Assembly (NCBI GenBank): GCA_021802125.1
Contig: JAKAAX010000002.1
Coordinates: 62,001 to 126,000, forward strand
Direction of reading: 5' to 3'
DNA from: Thermoplasmata archaeon
GTDB lineage: Archaea; Thermoplasmatota; Thermoplasmata; Lutacidiplasmatales; UBA184
DNA: 64,000 nt
Part shown: positions 16,079-24,959 of the stretch, piece by piece
Layout of the letters: the number at the start of each line of letters is the position of its first letter
How positions within the stretch are numbered: the stretch's first letter is position 1
Translations under genes and position numbers: made by a program
Notes under the pieces: model-generated
Seen by the model: only the letters and a program-made list of their open reading frames with translations
What the model was told of the DNA's origin: nothing
The model's database searches: none

Positions 16079-16929
16079 GCGGAGAGACGAAGGTCGCCGC
16101 TCTCCCTTCGGTCCATGCCGTCCGGCACGGGTCCGCGTGGGTCCCGCAGGGGAGCCAGTTCTCGGGGCTCTACCTTCGGGAGATCATCAAGACCTTCCGC
16201 AACCCGTTCGTGATCGTCATCACCATCGCCCAGCCGTTCATGTGGCTCGCCTTCTTCGGCAGCAGCTTCGGCAACGTGGGCAACAGCGCGTTCTTCGACC
16301 AGACGGTGCTCCACGCCCCGGTCGGGACGACGTTCATCCAGTTCCTGCTGCCCGGGGTCCTCTCCACCTCGATGCTTTCCATCGGGATGTTCGGCTCGAT
16401 GAGCACCATCCAGGACAAGCGCTTCGGATTCATGAAGCGGGTCCTGATCACGCCCACGAGCAAGGCGACGGTCTACCTCACCAAGACCCTGGGCTCGGCG
16501 ACCCGAGGTCTGGTCCAGATCCCGGTCATGCTGGTGGCCGCTTGGGCCTTCGGCGTGCCCTTCTTGGGCGGCGTGCTCGACTGGCTGGGGTTCATCCTGG
16601 GCCTGACGCTGCTCGGGGTCGGCTTCTCGGCCTTCTTCCTGGCGATGACCGCCTCCAGCACCGACTGGCAGACCCCCGGGGTCATCTCGAACTTCATCAC
16701 CATGCCGCTGATGTTCGCGAGCGGCGCCCTCTTCCCCGCCTCGAACTATCCGAGCTGGATGCAGCTCATCGCCAACTACAACCCCGTCGGCTACGCTTCG
16801 CTGCTCGGTCGCCAGGTCGTGGTCTACGGTTCCTTCGACTGGACGTACCTCGGCTATCTGGCCGTCTTCGCGGCCGCGATGCTCATCCTCGGAACGGCAG
16901 TAGCCTCGCGTTACCTGAAGGTCGAGTAG
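16075..16929 (+). CDS. ABC-2 type exporter permease
   Basis: This 284-residue protein has six hydrophobic segments of the ABC-2 permease fold, with an amphipathic N-terminal coupling helix (LYLREIIKTFRNPF). The family pattern FGSMSTIQDKRFGFMKRVLITP lies after the second membrane helix and LMFASGALFPASNYPSWMQ after the fourth or fifth. It forms the exporter with the ATPase just upstream (ATGA overlap), probably as a homodimer. PadR control suggests a role in resistance to toxic compounds. Confidence 0.92.
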   Translation: MSGETKVAALPSVHAVRHGSAWVPQGSQFSGLYLREIIKTFRNPFVIVITIAQPFMWLAFFGSSFGNVGNSAFFDQTVLHAPVGTTFIQFLLPGVLSTSMLSIGMFGSMSTIQDKRFGFMKRVLITPTSKATVYLTKTLGSATRGLVQIPVMLVAAWAFGVPFLGGVLDWLGFILGLTLLGVGFSAFFLAMTASSTDWQTPGVISNFITMPLMFASGALFPASNYPSWMQLIANYNPVGYASLLGRQVVVYGSFDWTYLGYLAVFAAAMLILGTAVASRYLKVE

Positions 16930-16936
16930 GGAGGAC

Positions 16937-16951
16937 GGGGGGGGGGGGGGG
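16937..16951 (+). repeat. run of 15 consecutive G
   Basis: A 15-base G homopolymer lies 7 bases after the permease stop and before the convergent osmC gene. Its exact length in the cell or assembly may vary. Confidence 0.85.
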
Positions 16952-16991
16952 AAGACCCGCAGGGGGCGACCTCGGCCGCCCCCGACGGGGT

Positions 16992-17432
16992 CTACTCGAG
17001 GTGCGCGCTCACCGAGATCGCGACGTTCCCCATCAGGGCCTTGGAGATCGGACAACCCGACTCGCCGGTGCTCTTCGCGATCTCCTCGAACCGCTTGGCC
17101 TCGATCCCCGGCACCTTGGCGTTCACCGTGAGCTCCATCTTGGTGACCTTGAAGCCGTCGCCGACCTTCTCGAAGGTGCAGGCCGCCGAGGCGCGGACGT
17201 GGGTGGCGGGCGTCCCGGCCTTGGCCAACCCGTTGGAGAGGGCCATCGCGAAACAGGAGGCATGCGCGGCCGCGAGGAGCTCCTCGGGGCTGGTCATGCT
17301 CCCGGGGTTCTCCGCTCTCGCCTTCCAGGTCAGGGCGGTCTCGGGAAGGGCCGGGGATTCGGTCTTGACGGTTCCCTTGCCGTTCAGGAGGTCGCCTTCC
17401 CACTTTGCGTGCGCACGCCGCGTTACTGCCAT
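16992..17432 (-). CDS. OsmC/Ohr-family peroxiredoxin
   Basis: This 146-residue protein matches the OsmC family: the N-terminal RRAHAKWEGDLLNGKG, then SPEELLAAAHASCFAMALS with the first catalytic Cys (about residue 60) and STGESGCPISKAL with the second. OsmC and Ohr use these Cys pairs to reduce organic hydroperoxides. Length is normal. A TGATTAC box about 24 bases before the ATG supports a leaderless transcript. It stands alone between the ABC exporter and the cupredoxin. Confidence 0.93.
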   Translation of the reverse strand: MAVTRRAHAKWEGDLLNGKGTVKTESPALPETALTWKARAENPGSMTSPEELLAAAHASCFAMALSNGLAKAGTPATHVRASAACTFEKVGDGFKVTKMELTVNAKVPGIEAKRFEEIAKSTGESGCPISKALMGNVAISVSAHLE

Positions 17433-17452
17433 GGACCCGGGAGGGAGGGGGA

Positions 17453-17460
17453 GTAATCAA
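17453..17460 (-). promoter_or_regulatory. TATA-like box of osmC
   Basis: TTGATTAC on the minus strand is centred about 24 bases before ATG 17432. Confidence 0.4.
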
Positions 17461-17548
17461 CCTTCCGGAACACCCTACCGGTGAGGTCAATCTGACTTCA
17501 CCTTCGCCTCATATCTCATCCCCTGGGTCGGTGGCCTCGAGGGTGAAC

Positions 17549-18196
17549 ATGACGAGCGACGTGAAGGGGCGCAGCTCCAAGGATGCTCCGTCGGCAAGCG
17601 TGGGATGGACGGCGTTGGGAGCCATCGCCTTGGTGGGAGTGACCCTTGTGGTCGGATGGTTCGGCTTCGCGATGATGTACGACGTGGGGGTCGGCAATCC
17701 CTCGGCGCCCGCGGCGACCACTCCCTCGACCAGCCCTTCCAGCTCCGGGCCCGTCTCGATGTACCTGACGATCGTGACCACTCCTGGCGGTATGGACCAG
17801 TACCTTCCCGCGAACTTTTCCGTCCCCGCCAACACGCAGATCAACTTCCAGGTCATGAACTACGACAACGGCGTCAACAACGTCTCCTCGAGCATCTCCC
17901 AGGTGATCGGGACCCTGGACGGCACCGAGACCGTCTCGGGCGGTGTCCCTGGAGCACCCACGGGCGCTGTTTCGTCGCTGCCGGCGGGCGACATCTCGCA
18001 CACCTTCAGCATCCTCAAGGGACAGGTTCTCAACGTCGTCATGCCCCCGGCCCTCGGGCCGAACCAGCCGACGGTCATCACCTTCAGCGTGGTGTTCACG
18101 ACGCCCGGCAGCTACACCTGGCTCTGCCAGGCCCCGTGCGACATCAACTCGATGGCGGCGCCCGGTTTCATGAGCGGCACCATCACGGTGAGCTGA
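17549..18196 (+). CDS. membrane-anchored cupredoxin-like protein
   Basis: This 215-residue protein has one N-terminal membrane helix (about residues 18-42), a Thr/Ser/Pro linker and a C-terminal cupredoxin beta-sandwich outside the cell. Visible candidate copper ligands are the His in DISHTFSI and a C-terminal loop TWLCQAPCDINSM. That loop has Cys-x3-Cys like a CuA site, but Ser stands where CuA has its loop His. It could be a small blue-copper electron carrier, a CuA-like variant or a non-copper relative. GTG 17543 is an alternative start. No oxidase genes are adjacent. Confidence 0.75.
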   Translation: MTSDVKGRSSKDAPSASVGWTALGAIALVGVTLVVGWFGFAMMYDVGVGNPSAPAATTPSTSPSSSGPVSMYLTIVTTPGGMDQYLPANFSVPANTQINFQVMNYDNGVNNVSSSISQVIGTLDGTETVSGGVPGAPTGAVSSLPAGDISHTFSILKGQVLNVVMPPALGPNQPTVITFSVVFTTPGSYTWLCQAPCDINSMAAPGFMSGTITVS

Positions 18197-18336
18197 AAGG
18201 CGAACCCAGGCACGGCTTAGAAGAAGGCGGCAGGGGGAGAGGGCACTCCTCCCCCCCACTGCCCCGATCCCTTGCGGCGACGCTCTCGAGAGGATCGACC
18301 CGCATGTCCGCAGCACAGCGGCGCTGCGGGAGCGGG

Positions 18337-18816
18337 TTACCTCAGGGCAGAGCGCGTGACCATTCCGATCAACCGGCCTTCGCGGAGCACCGGTAGCCGG
18401 TGGATCCCGCGGGAGTCCATCCGCTCCGCCGCGTGCGTCTGAAGGGTCTCCGGAGCCACGGTGAGCACCTCGGAGGTCATGACCTCCTCGACCTTGAGCG
18501 CCGCCAGGCGACCGCGAAGCACCCGGAACGCCCCTTCGAGGTCCACGGGGGAGTTGCCCAGGAGCATGTCGAGCCACTTCCGCGGGTCCTCCGTCATCAG
18601 TCCGGCCAGGGCGGCTTCGACGATGTCCCGCTCGCTCAGCACGCCCTTCAGCCGCCCGTCGGCGTCCGTCACGGGCGCCCCGGAGATCCGGTTCCTTCGC
18701 AGCGTGGCCGCGGCCGACCGGAGCGAGGCGGTCTCGCGGAGGCAGATGACATCGCGGGTCATGACCTCCTCGACGGTCGAGGGGAGCGGGACCCGAGGAA
18801 CGGAGAGCTGCTTCAT
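18337..18816 (-). CDS. CBS-domain pair protein
   Basis: This 159-residue protein consists of two CBS motifs (VEEVMTRDVICLRETASLRSA and VEEVMTSEVLTVAPETLQTH) that fold as one Bateman module. Such modules bind adenine nucleotides or similar ligands and act as energy or redox sensors. Between the motifs is a helical segment of about 35 residues (RKWLDMLLGNS then LRGRLAALK) that also occurs in the four other CBS proteins of this window. AAGGAGGT lies 4 bases before the ATG, and TTCAAGTATCA lies at about 18834-18844. It is divergent from the next CBS gene. The partner is unknown. Confidence 0.9.
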   Translation of the reverse strand: MKQLSVPRVPLPSTVEEVMTRDVICLRETASLRSAAATLRRNRISGAPVTDADGRLKGVLSERDIVEAALAGLMTEDPRKWLDMLLGNSPVDLEGAFRVLRGRLAALKVEEVMTSEVLTVAPETLQTHAAERMDSRGIHRLPVLREGRLIGMVTRSALR

Positions 18817-19027
18817 CAGACCTCCTTGCCTCCGGTGATACTTGAACGGCGAGTGAAGACGGGTGCACCGGAGGGAGCCGCCCTTCTCTCCCAGCGGACG
18901 GGCACTGCCCTCTCCGGGGCCGAGATCCTCTCGTGACCTCGAGCGAACGGAGGAGGCGGGATCGGGCCGTCCCGCGTCCGCGCCGGAACCCCCGGGCCAC
19001 CCGTCAAGCCGGCTTCACCATCCGGGG

Positions 19028-19034
19028 AAATACT
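19028..19034 (+). promoter_or_regulatory. TATA-like box of the 19.1-kb CBS gene
   Basis: AAATACT is centred about 24 bases before ATG 19055 and favours that start over longer in-frame options. Confidence 0.4.
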
Positions 19035-19054
19035 GCCTATCGGGTCTGACGGAC

Positions 19055-19612
19055 ATGCACGAAAAGATGGTCACCGATGCCATGACCCGCCCCGTGCGGT
19101 TCGTGCGCCCTTCCGACACGCTCGCGACCGCGGCGGGGATCCTGCGGGAGCACCACATCTCGGGCCTTCCCGTGCTGAACGCGGATGGGGACCTGGTCGG
19201 CATCATCAGCGAGCGCGACATCATCAAGGAGCTTCACCGGGCCACGGGCGTCGGTTCTCCCCGGGGGTTGCTCGACCTCCTGCTCGAAGCGCCTTCGACC
19301 GGCGGCGTCTCCTCGTTGGAGGCCACCCGCCGGAGGCTCGAACACGCGCGGGTCGAGGAGGTCATGTCGGCCCGTCCGGTGACCATCGATGCGGACGACA
19401 CCCTCGAAGAGGCGATCCGGGTCCTCCGCCAGTTCGGGGTCAACCGGCTTCCGGTCCTGCAGAAGGGTCGGATGGTGGGCATCCTGACCCGGCAGGACGC
19501 GATCATCGCGCTCGCCGGCGAGGTGCGCCGCAGTGCGAACCTCCCGGCTCGCCTCATCCCCGCCGCCCACCCCGGTCGGCCGCGTCTCGTCACGGCCGAA
19601 GGGCGACGTTAG
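19055..19612 (+). CDS. CBS-domain pair protein
   Basis: This 185-residue protein has two CBS motifs (VTDAMTRPVRFVRPSDTLAT and VEEVMSARPVTIDADDTLEE), each with the VGIISERDII or VGILTRQDAI ending. The inter-motif helical segment (RGLLDLLLEAPS then TRRRLEHAR) matches its paralogues. About 35 basic residues trail the second motif. ATG 19055 lies at leaderless distance from an AAATACT box. Next to it are a universal stress protein and two more CBS proteins, suggesting a local nucleotide-sensing set. Confidence 0.9.
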   Translation: MHEKMVTDAMTRPVRFVRPSDTLATAAGILREHHISGLPVLNADGDLVGIISERDIIKELHRATGVGSPRGLLDLLLEAPSTGGVSSLEATRRRLEHARVEEVMSARPVTIDADDTLEEAIRVLRQFGVNRLPVLQKGRMVGILTRQDAIIALAGEVRRSANLPARLIPAAHPGRPRLVTAEGRR

Positions 19613-19682
19613 CTCGTCGGGGCGACACCAGGACAAGCGAGAGGGTCCGTAGAATGTCAGAGGAGTCAGGGAGGCGAGGTCG

Positions 19683-20189
19683 ATGGTGAAGAGCATCGTC
19701 GTGTGCGTGGACGGATCAACGTCGGGCGAGGAGGCCCTGGACCAGTCGGTGGAGCTGTCCCGACAGCTTGGGGCAGCGCTGCGCGTGATCAGTGTCGTGC
19801 CGATCGTCAACATCTACTATCTCACCGGGCCGGTCCCGGCGGTCCCCGACGAGCAGCAGGTGCGCTACCACTGGGAGCTGGTCACGCGTTACGTCGAGCG
19901 TGCCCGGGCGCGCGGCGTGAAGGATGTCGGGTTCGCCGTGCTGGACGGGAGCCCGGTCGACGCGATCCTCGACTACCTCGATAGGGAACCGGCCGACCTT
20001 TTGGTGGTCGGGGCCCGGGGACTGTCGCGGACCCAGCGTCTCCTGCTCGGTAGCGTGTCGACCGCGCTGGTCCAGCAGGCGAAGTGTTCGGTGATGGTGG
20101 CCAAGGCCCGGACCCACCCGGTCTCGGCAGCGGTCGCGGCCCAACGACAGGACCGGAAGGTCCGGGTCGCCGGCGCTCCACCTGCTTGA
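19683..20189 (+). CDS. universal stress protein (UspA family)
   Basis: This 168-residue protein has the USP fold: start SIVVCVDGSTSGEEALDQS, then LLVVGARGLSRTQRLLLGSVS (about residues 105-125). This is the G-x2-G-x9-G(S/T) ATP-binding motif, so it is probably of the ATP-binding USP type. About 25 basic residues extend past the usual C-terminus. A GGGAGG sequence precedes the ATG. Lying among four CBS-pair genes, it fits a stress or energy-sensing role. Confidence 0.92.
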   Translation: MVKSIVVCVDGSTSGEEALDQSVELSRQLGAALRVISVVPIVNIYYLTGPVPAVPDEQQVRYHWELVTRYVERARARGVKDVGFAVLDGSPVDAILDYLDREPADLLVVGARGLSRTQRLLLGSVSTALVQQAKCSVMVAKARTHPVSAAVAAQRQDRKVRVAGAPPA

Positions 20190-20320
20190 AGGCGTTGTCG
20201 GCTCTGGCGCATCCGACCCGATCCCGGGCTGCGGGCCGTGTGCTCGCGCGCCCTGTCGCGGCGCGCCGTGACGGACAATGAGCACCGATCTCGGGTGGAG
20301 ACCGAGTGCCGAGCTGGCCG

Positions 20321-20902
20321 CTACGTCCTGCTGAGAGGCCAGTGCCCGAGGAGGTCGCGGCGGGTCAAGATGCCCACGAGCCTGCCGTCCTGAACGACAG
20401 GAAGCCGGTTCACCCGTCGGAGCTTCATCCGTCGGACGGCCTCCCCCAGAGGGGCGTCCGCCTCCACCGTCTCGGGAGGTGTGGTCATGGCATCCTCGAC
20501 CAGGAGCCCTTGTAGACCTTCCCTCAAGCTCCGAAGTGCGTCGGGGCGCGCCCAGGGGGAACCGGGGAGCACGAGGTCCAGCACCTCCAAGGGTCGGGAG
20601 CTCAACCACCGTGCGCCGACGGCCTTCGCGATGTCTCGCTCGCTCAGCACTCCAAGGACCTGGCCATCCTCGGAGACCACCGGGCCCCCGGTCACATCCG
20701 CGTTGCGTAGTCTCGCCAAGGCCACCGCGAGAGCGTCGTGCGGCGCAAGCTGCACAACGGGGACGGTCATGGCCTCTCGAACGCGAACGGGCCCTGTGAG
20801 GGGCTCCGCGGCCCGTGCCGCCGAGGACGGATGATGCCCCGCTCTCGCGGAACCCACGGCCGCCCTCCGTGCGCGGTGGATCCCGCCGGGGCCCTGCGTC
20901 AT
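20321..20902 (-). CDS. CBS-domain pair protein
   Basis: This 193-residue protein has a variable N-terminus of about 45 residues, then two CBS motifs (VREAMTVPVVQLAPHDALAV and VEDAMTTPPETVEADAPLGE). The same helical insert as its paralogues separates them (LEVLDLVLPGSPW then LREGLQGLL). It ends LVGILTRRDLLGHW. ATG 20902 overlaps the stop of the upstream CBS gene (ATGA), so the two are translationally coupled. It may pair with that neighbour as a heteromer. Confidence 0.88.
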   Translation of the reverse strand: MTQGPGGIHRARRAAVGSARAGHHPSSAARAAEPLTGPVRVREAMTVPVVQLAPHDALAVALARLRNADVTGGPVVSEDGQVLGVLSERDIAKAVGARWLSSRPLEVLDLVLPGSPWARPDALRSLREGLQGLLVEDAMTTPPETVEADAPLGEAVRRMKLRRVNRLPVVQDGRLVGILTRRDLLGHWPLSRT

Positions 20903-21459
20903 GCCGCCATCCCCTGGCCTCGCGTCTGCGGCCGGCCCACGGGCTCGTGGACCGGGGGATAGGGGAGGGGGTGAGCCACGGCCTTGACGATGTCCGTCCG
21001 AGTGATGATGCCGAGAAGCCTTCCCTCGCCGACCACCGGGAGCCGGTTGATGCCTTGGTCCTCCATGATCGCGGCCGCCTCGGCAAGGGACGCGCCCGGA
21101 ACGATCGTGACCGCGGGCGAGGTCATGCACCCTCCCGCGCGGAGGTGGTGCAGCCGGTCCCGGAGGACCTTGAACGGGTCGCTGGACTCGTCGCGCGGAG
21201 CGCGCAGGAACACCTCAAGGAAGCCGGGGAAGGACTCCACGCCCTTCACCGGTGAGATGCTGCGGGCGATGTCGATCTCGCTGATGACCCCGGCGAGCCG
21301 GCCATAGGGGTCCATGACCGGGAAACCGGAGATCCCCAGGGCCCGCATCCGGGAGACGACAAGGTCGAGTGGGTCCGAGACCTGCACCACGACGACCTTC
21401 TGCGTCATCCGGTCCATGACGCGCTCGGCCAGGAGCGTGGTCTCTCCCGCGCTCTTCAT
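20899..21459 (-). CDS. CBS-domain pair protein
   Basis: This 186-residue protein has two CBS motifs (AERVMDRMTQKVVVVQVSDP and the region starting GGCMTSPAVTIVPGASL), the shared helical insert (FPGFLEVFLRAP then LRDRLHHLR) and a Pro-rich C-terminal tail. It sits in the middle of a three-gene operon: ATGA overlaps join it to a pseudo-receiver upstream (21456-21459) and to another CBS gene downstream. The context suggests the operon senses a nucleotide or phosphorylation-related signal. Confidence 0.9.
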   Translation of the reverse strand: MKSAGETTLLAERVMDRMTQKVVVVQVSDPLDLVVSRMRALGISGFPVMDPYGRLAGVISEIDIARSISPVKGVESFPGFLEVFLRAPRDESSDPFKVLRDRLHHLRAGGCMTSPAVTIVPGASLAEAAAIMEDQGINRLPVVGEGRLLGIITRTDIVKAVAHPLPYPPVHEPVGRPQTRGQGMAA

Positions 21460-21914
21460 GCTCCCACGCTCCCCCGCGGGCCGGTCGGTCGCGGGACCTG
21501 ACCCGGAAGGTCCGTGCCGTCATGGGCGACGGGGGTCTCGTTGGCCATGTCGGCCGGTGCGGAGATCGCGAGGATCACGGCGAGGAAGCGGGCCACGTTG
21601 AGGGGAAGATGGACGACGTGCAGGAGCCCCTTCGAGCGGAGGCCGGGGTCTCGGGACCCGACGACGACCAGCGGCACGGCCGAAAGCCGCCCCTCCCTCC
21701 AGCCGTTGACGGCGGGACTGTAATGTCCGTTCGAGGCGGCCACCAGGAGCGGATGTTCGCTCTCCGAGATTTCCGAGAGCAACCGCTCGGCATCCCGAAG
21801 GTCCTTGGCGCAGCAGACCCTGTACCCCTCCGCTTCGAAGAGGTCGGAGAGCCCCGCCGCCAAGGAGGGGTTCTCGTTGATGACCACCAGCGTTGCCCCT
21901 GGAGCTGCCTGCAT
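21456..21914 (-). CDS. degenerate receiver-domain protein
   Basis: This 152-residue protein begins TLVVINENPSLAAGLSDLFEAEGYRV, the beta1-alpha1-beta2 pattern of a response-regulator receiver. The acidic pocket and the phosphorylated Asp are missing (NENPS replaces the DD pair, and AASNGHY replaces the D-containing beta3). It is therefore probably a pseudo-receiver used for protein contact rather than phosphotransfer. It ends in a Pro/Gly tail. It is coupled by a 4-base overlap to two CBS genes and is divergent from a histidine kinase gene, which may be functionally linked. Confidence 0.6.
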   Translation of the reverse strand: MQAAPGATLVVINENPSLAAGLSDLFEAEGYRVCCAKDLRDAERLLSEISESEHPLLVAASNGHYSPAVNGWREGRLSAVPLVVVGSRDPGLRSKGLLHVVHLPLNVARFLAVILAISAPADMANETPVAHDGTDLPGQVPRPTGPRGSVGA

Positions 21915-22020
21915 CCCTTGTATTCACCCGCATGGTGGGGAAGAACACCTCGTCAAGTCGGCTTCACCCGTCGCTGAGGCGACGCCCTTCGGCCCCGGCC
22001 GCCTCCCGTCCCCGTTCGTC

Positions 22021-23526
22021 ATGTTCAAGCGTGAGCGGCGTTTAGCACCAGACGGTGGGTGGATGCCTGGTCACGACCTCCTACGGACCGTGGACAGCCT
22101 CATGGGCCCCGCCCCCTGCGGGGTCTGTGTCGTCCAGGCACCCTGCCGCCTCGTCTGGGCGAACGCGGCGTTCTTCCGGACCACCGGAAGGGCCGAGAGC
22201 CTGGTGGGGAAGGACCTCACCGAGGTCGAAGGCCTGCGCGACGGCCCCGTGGTGGCCGCCATCGTCAAGTCGCTGAAAGCTCGGACCCCCGCCGCTCTCC
22301 GTGACGTGCCTCTGACCTCCAAGGAGCTCCATCGGTACGCCCACGTCGACATCTGGCCGCTCCTCGAGGAGGAGGGACATCCTCCGATGGTCGTGGCGAC
22401 GTTCAGCGACGAGACGGAGAAGGTCTCGGACCGAGAACGGGCGAGGCTGTTCTACGAGTCCTTCCTCACCTCGACGAACGCCATGGAGCTGACCGACCCC
22501 ACCGGGACGCTCGTCGACGTGAACCCGGCCTTCGAGCGCACCTACGGCTACTCGCGGAGCGAGTGCCTCGGGAAGAAGCCCAACCTCGTCCGGAGCCGGA
22601 AGACCCCCCTCGCCGTGTACGAGCGGATGTGGAAGGACCTCACGAACCCCGAGCTCGGGCACTGGTCCGGGGAGATCCTGAACCGGGACCGGAAGGGGAA
22701 CGAGCGACCGGTCTTCCTGACCATCACCGCGATCCGGGACGAGGATGGGAAGGTGACGCACTACCTCGGCGTCGCCGTCGACCTCACGGTCCAGAAGGCC
22801 TGGGAGCGAGGAGCGGCCCATGCGGAGCGCCTGGCGTCCCTGGGGCGTCTCGCGGCGGGGGTCGCGCACGAGATCAACACCCCCCTGGCGAACGTGCTCC
22901 TCGTGGCCGAAAGCATCCGCCGCAGGAACCCGGACCCCTGGTTGGACTCGAGGCTCACCTCCATCACGGCGCAGGTGGAGGTGGCCGCGAAGATCGTCCG
23001 GAACCTTCTCGAGTTCTCTCGGAGGAGCGAACCTCACATCCAGGATTTGGACCTCTCGCGAGTGGTGAAGGACGCGGTGGAGTTCCTCCGGGGGAAGCAG
23101 TCGGCCGAGGTCGAGCTGGACGAACGGTACCCTGACGCCCCGGTCCCCATCAGCGGCGACCGGGGACAGCTCGTACAGGTCCTCACGAACCTTCTCAACA
23201 ACGCCTACGAGGCGATCGAGGGGGTCGGGAGGATCTCGATCGAGGTCCGCGAGGACCACGGGATGGGGGTCGTCGAGGTCGCGGATTCCGGCAAGGGCAT
23301 CGCGCCCGATGCCCTCCCGCACATCTTCGAACCCTTCTTCACGACGAAGGAGGAAGGGAAGGGGACCGGCCTCGGCCTCGCGATCTGTCACGGCATCGTG
23401 CAGGGCCACCAGGGCACCATCACGGGCCATAACGCGCCGCGGGGAGGGGCGGTCTTCACGGTGAGGCTTCCCCTCCGCGTGAGCCTGCCTCCACCATCGG
23501 CCGAGGGTGCGTCCCCGGCCGGTTGA
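22021..23526 (+). CDS. PAS-domain sensor histidine kinase
   Basis: This 501-residue soluble kinase has two PAS domains (about residues 25-125 and 150-265), a HisKA helix pair with the phosphorylated His in [10 protein letters not shown] (about residue 282), and an HATPase domain. The latter shows N box [11 protein letters not shown]1 DSGKGIAP, F box FEPFFTTK and G2 [10 protein letters not shown]. No membrane segments are seen, so it senses a cytoplasmic signal; the first PAS contains [10 protein letters not shown], which could respond to redox or metal. The start is uncertain between ATG 22021 and ATG 22063. The receiver-HTH gene 314 bases downstream is the obvious partner. Confidence 0.93.
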   Translation: MFKRERRLAPDGGWMPGHDLLRTVDSLMGPAPCGVCVVQAPCRLVWANAAFFRTTGRAESLVGKDLTEVEGLRDGPVVAAIVKSLKARTPAALRDVPLTSKELHRYAHVDIWPLLEEEGHPPMVVATFSDETEKVSDRERARLFYESFLTSTNAMELTDPTGTLVDVNPAFERTYGYSRSECLGKKPNLVRSRKTPLAVYERMWKDLTNPELGHWSGEILNRDRKGNERPVFLTITAIRDEDGKVTHYLGVAVDLTVQKAWERGAAHAERLASLGRLAAGVAHEINTPLANVLLVAESIRRRNPDPWLDSRLTSITAQVEVAAKIVRNLLEFSRRSEPHIQDLDLSRVVKDAVEFLRGKQSAEVELDERYPDAPVPISGDRGQLVQVLTNLLNNAYEAIEGVGRISIEVREDHGMGVVEVADSGKGIAPDALPHIFEPFFTTKEEGKGTGLGLAICHGIVQGHQGTITGHNAPRGGAVFTVRLPLRVSLPPPSAEGASPAG

Positions 23527-23809
23527 TCCCCCTCGCGTCGGGGGCCTAGCGGTTTGCCCCTTTCAGACGTGAAATCAAGTCCACCTCGCGAGGAAATAGT
23601 CGCCCATCGTCCATCGGAATTGACATGACGTCGCCCACGCCCGTTCCGGTGCCCGCCGGCTTCGGATGGGCGGTAGCCCGGGGGAACCCATCTCTGAGAG
23701 GGCGGCGTGTCGAGGACCCATGACCGTCGAAGGTCAGTGGCTCGAGCGCCGGATGGCCGGCCCTCCGCCCACCCAGGTGGCCCCACCCGTGGCCCGGCCG
23801 ACCGGAAGT

Positions 23810-23817
23810 CTTAATCC
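23810..23817 (+). promoter_or_regulatory. TATA-like box of the receiver-HTH gene
   Basis: CTTAATCC is centred about 27 bases before GTG 23840, which begins exactly at the first strand of the receiver domain. The 280 bases before it, back to the kinase stop, hold no gene. Confidence 0.55.
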
Positions 23818-23839
23818 TACGGTCCCCGGTGCGGCCCGC

Positions 23840-24880
23840 GTGCAGGTCCTCGTGGTGGACGACGACCACATGTTCCGCGAGGAGCTCGCCGAGCTCCTTC
23901 GGGGCGAGGGCCACGCCGTCCTCACCGCTCCTTCGGTCCAGAAGGCCCTCGAAGAGCTTGAGCACCAGGACTTCGACGTGGTCTTGACCGACCTCAAGAT
24001 GCCCCGGCACAGCGGCATGGAGCTGCTCGAGCAGGTGCGGCAGCACTGGCCGAGGACCCTCGTGGTCATGATCACCGGGTTCGCGACGGTCGAGACCGCC
24101 GTCCAGGCCATGAAGGCCGGCGCGTTCGACTACATCCGCAAGCCCTTCCAGATTGACCAGGTCCGCAAGGTCCTGGAGCTCGCGGGACAGGAGCTGCAGT
24201 TCCAGGCGGGCGGGCTGGAGGGTCCCGACGTCGATGACCTGGCCCGAAGATGGGTGCGCAAGCGGAGCCTGGAGGTGCTCATGGTCACCCCCCGGGCGAT
24301 GCAGACCCAGCCGGGGATCACGGTCTATCCGGCGGACCTCAAGGACCCGGCCCGGATCCGAGAGGTCGTCGAGTCGTTCGTTTCACAGCGCGACAAGGTC
24401 GCCGTGGTGATCGAGGGGGTGGACCGGCTCCTTGTCGGGCACCGCCGTCAGGACATCATCAACTTCCTGAACGACATCCGGGCGAAGCTCGAGGACCGCG
24501 GCCCGTTCGTCGTCACCTTCGACCCCCGGCACACCACCTCGGCGGACCTCAAGGACATCCGCGCGGCGGTCGTCGCGCCGAACACCCACTCGACGCTCGA
24601 GGCGCTTGGGAACCCGCTGCGTCGCTCGGTCATCCGTCGCGTGGCGCAGGGCCCGTGCTCGTTCACCCAAGCTATGCAGGCGGTGGGTCTGGACGACTCG
24701 CCCAAGCTCTCCTTCCACCTGCGGAAGCTGGTCGAGGAAGGGCTGATCGTGCACCACAACGAGGAGTATCGGATCACGCCCAAGGGATCCGAGACCGCCC
24801 GACTTCTGGCGGAGATCGACGATCTCTCGACCATGTACACCGACGGCAACTCGGTGATCCCGGCTCGCGCGGTGGAATGA
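23840..24880 (+). CDS. response regulator: receiver-DUF835-HTH
   Basis: This 346-residue protein has a complete receiver domain: acidic pair VVDDDHMF, phospho-Asp in VVLTDLKMP (about residue 50), MITGFATVETAV and the conserved Lys in RKPF (about residue 100). A middle domain resembling DUF835 (VAVVIEGVDRLL and a following helix, about residues 125-245) is followed by an ArsR-like winged helix (LEALGNPLRRSVIRRVA to EEYRITPKGSETA). It probably takes phosphate from the PAS kinase upstream and controls transcription. GTG 23840 fits the leaderless box. This domain order is characteristic of Euryarchaeota. Confidence 0.9.
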   Translation: MQVLVVDDDHMFREELAELLRGEGHAVLTAPSVQKALEELEHQDFDVVLTDLKMPRHSGMELLEQVRQHWPRTLVVMITGFATVETAVQAMKAGAFDYIRKPFQIDQVRKVLELAGQELQFQAGGLEGPDVDDLARRWVRKRSLEVLMVTPRAMQTQPGITVYPADLKDPARIREVVESFVSQRDKVAVVIEGVDRLLVGHRRQDIINFLNDIRAKLEDRGPFVVTFDPRHTTSADLKDIRAAVVAPNTHSTLEALGNPLRRSVIRRVAQGPCSFTQAMQAVGLDDSPKLSFHLRKLVEEGLIVHHNEEYRITPKGSETARLLAEIDDLSTMYTDGNSVIPARAVE

Positions 24881-24959
24881 TGGACCGCGGCGCTCCCGGT
24901 GGTACTGCCGCTCTGCAGCTCGCGGGTGCTGGGTCAGCCCAGCTTGACCGCGATTACTA

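Noticed and set aside
22081..23430. 449-codon minus-strand frame opposite the histidine kinase
   Set aside because: The kinase has all its motifs on the plus strand; the opposite frame looks like reversed codon bias, not a protein family.
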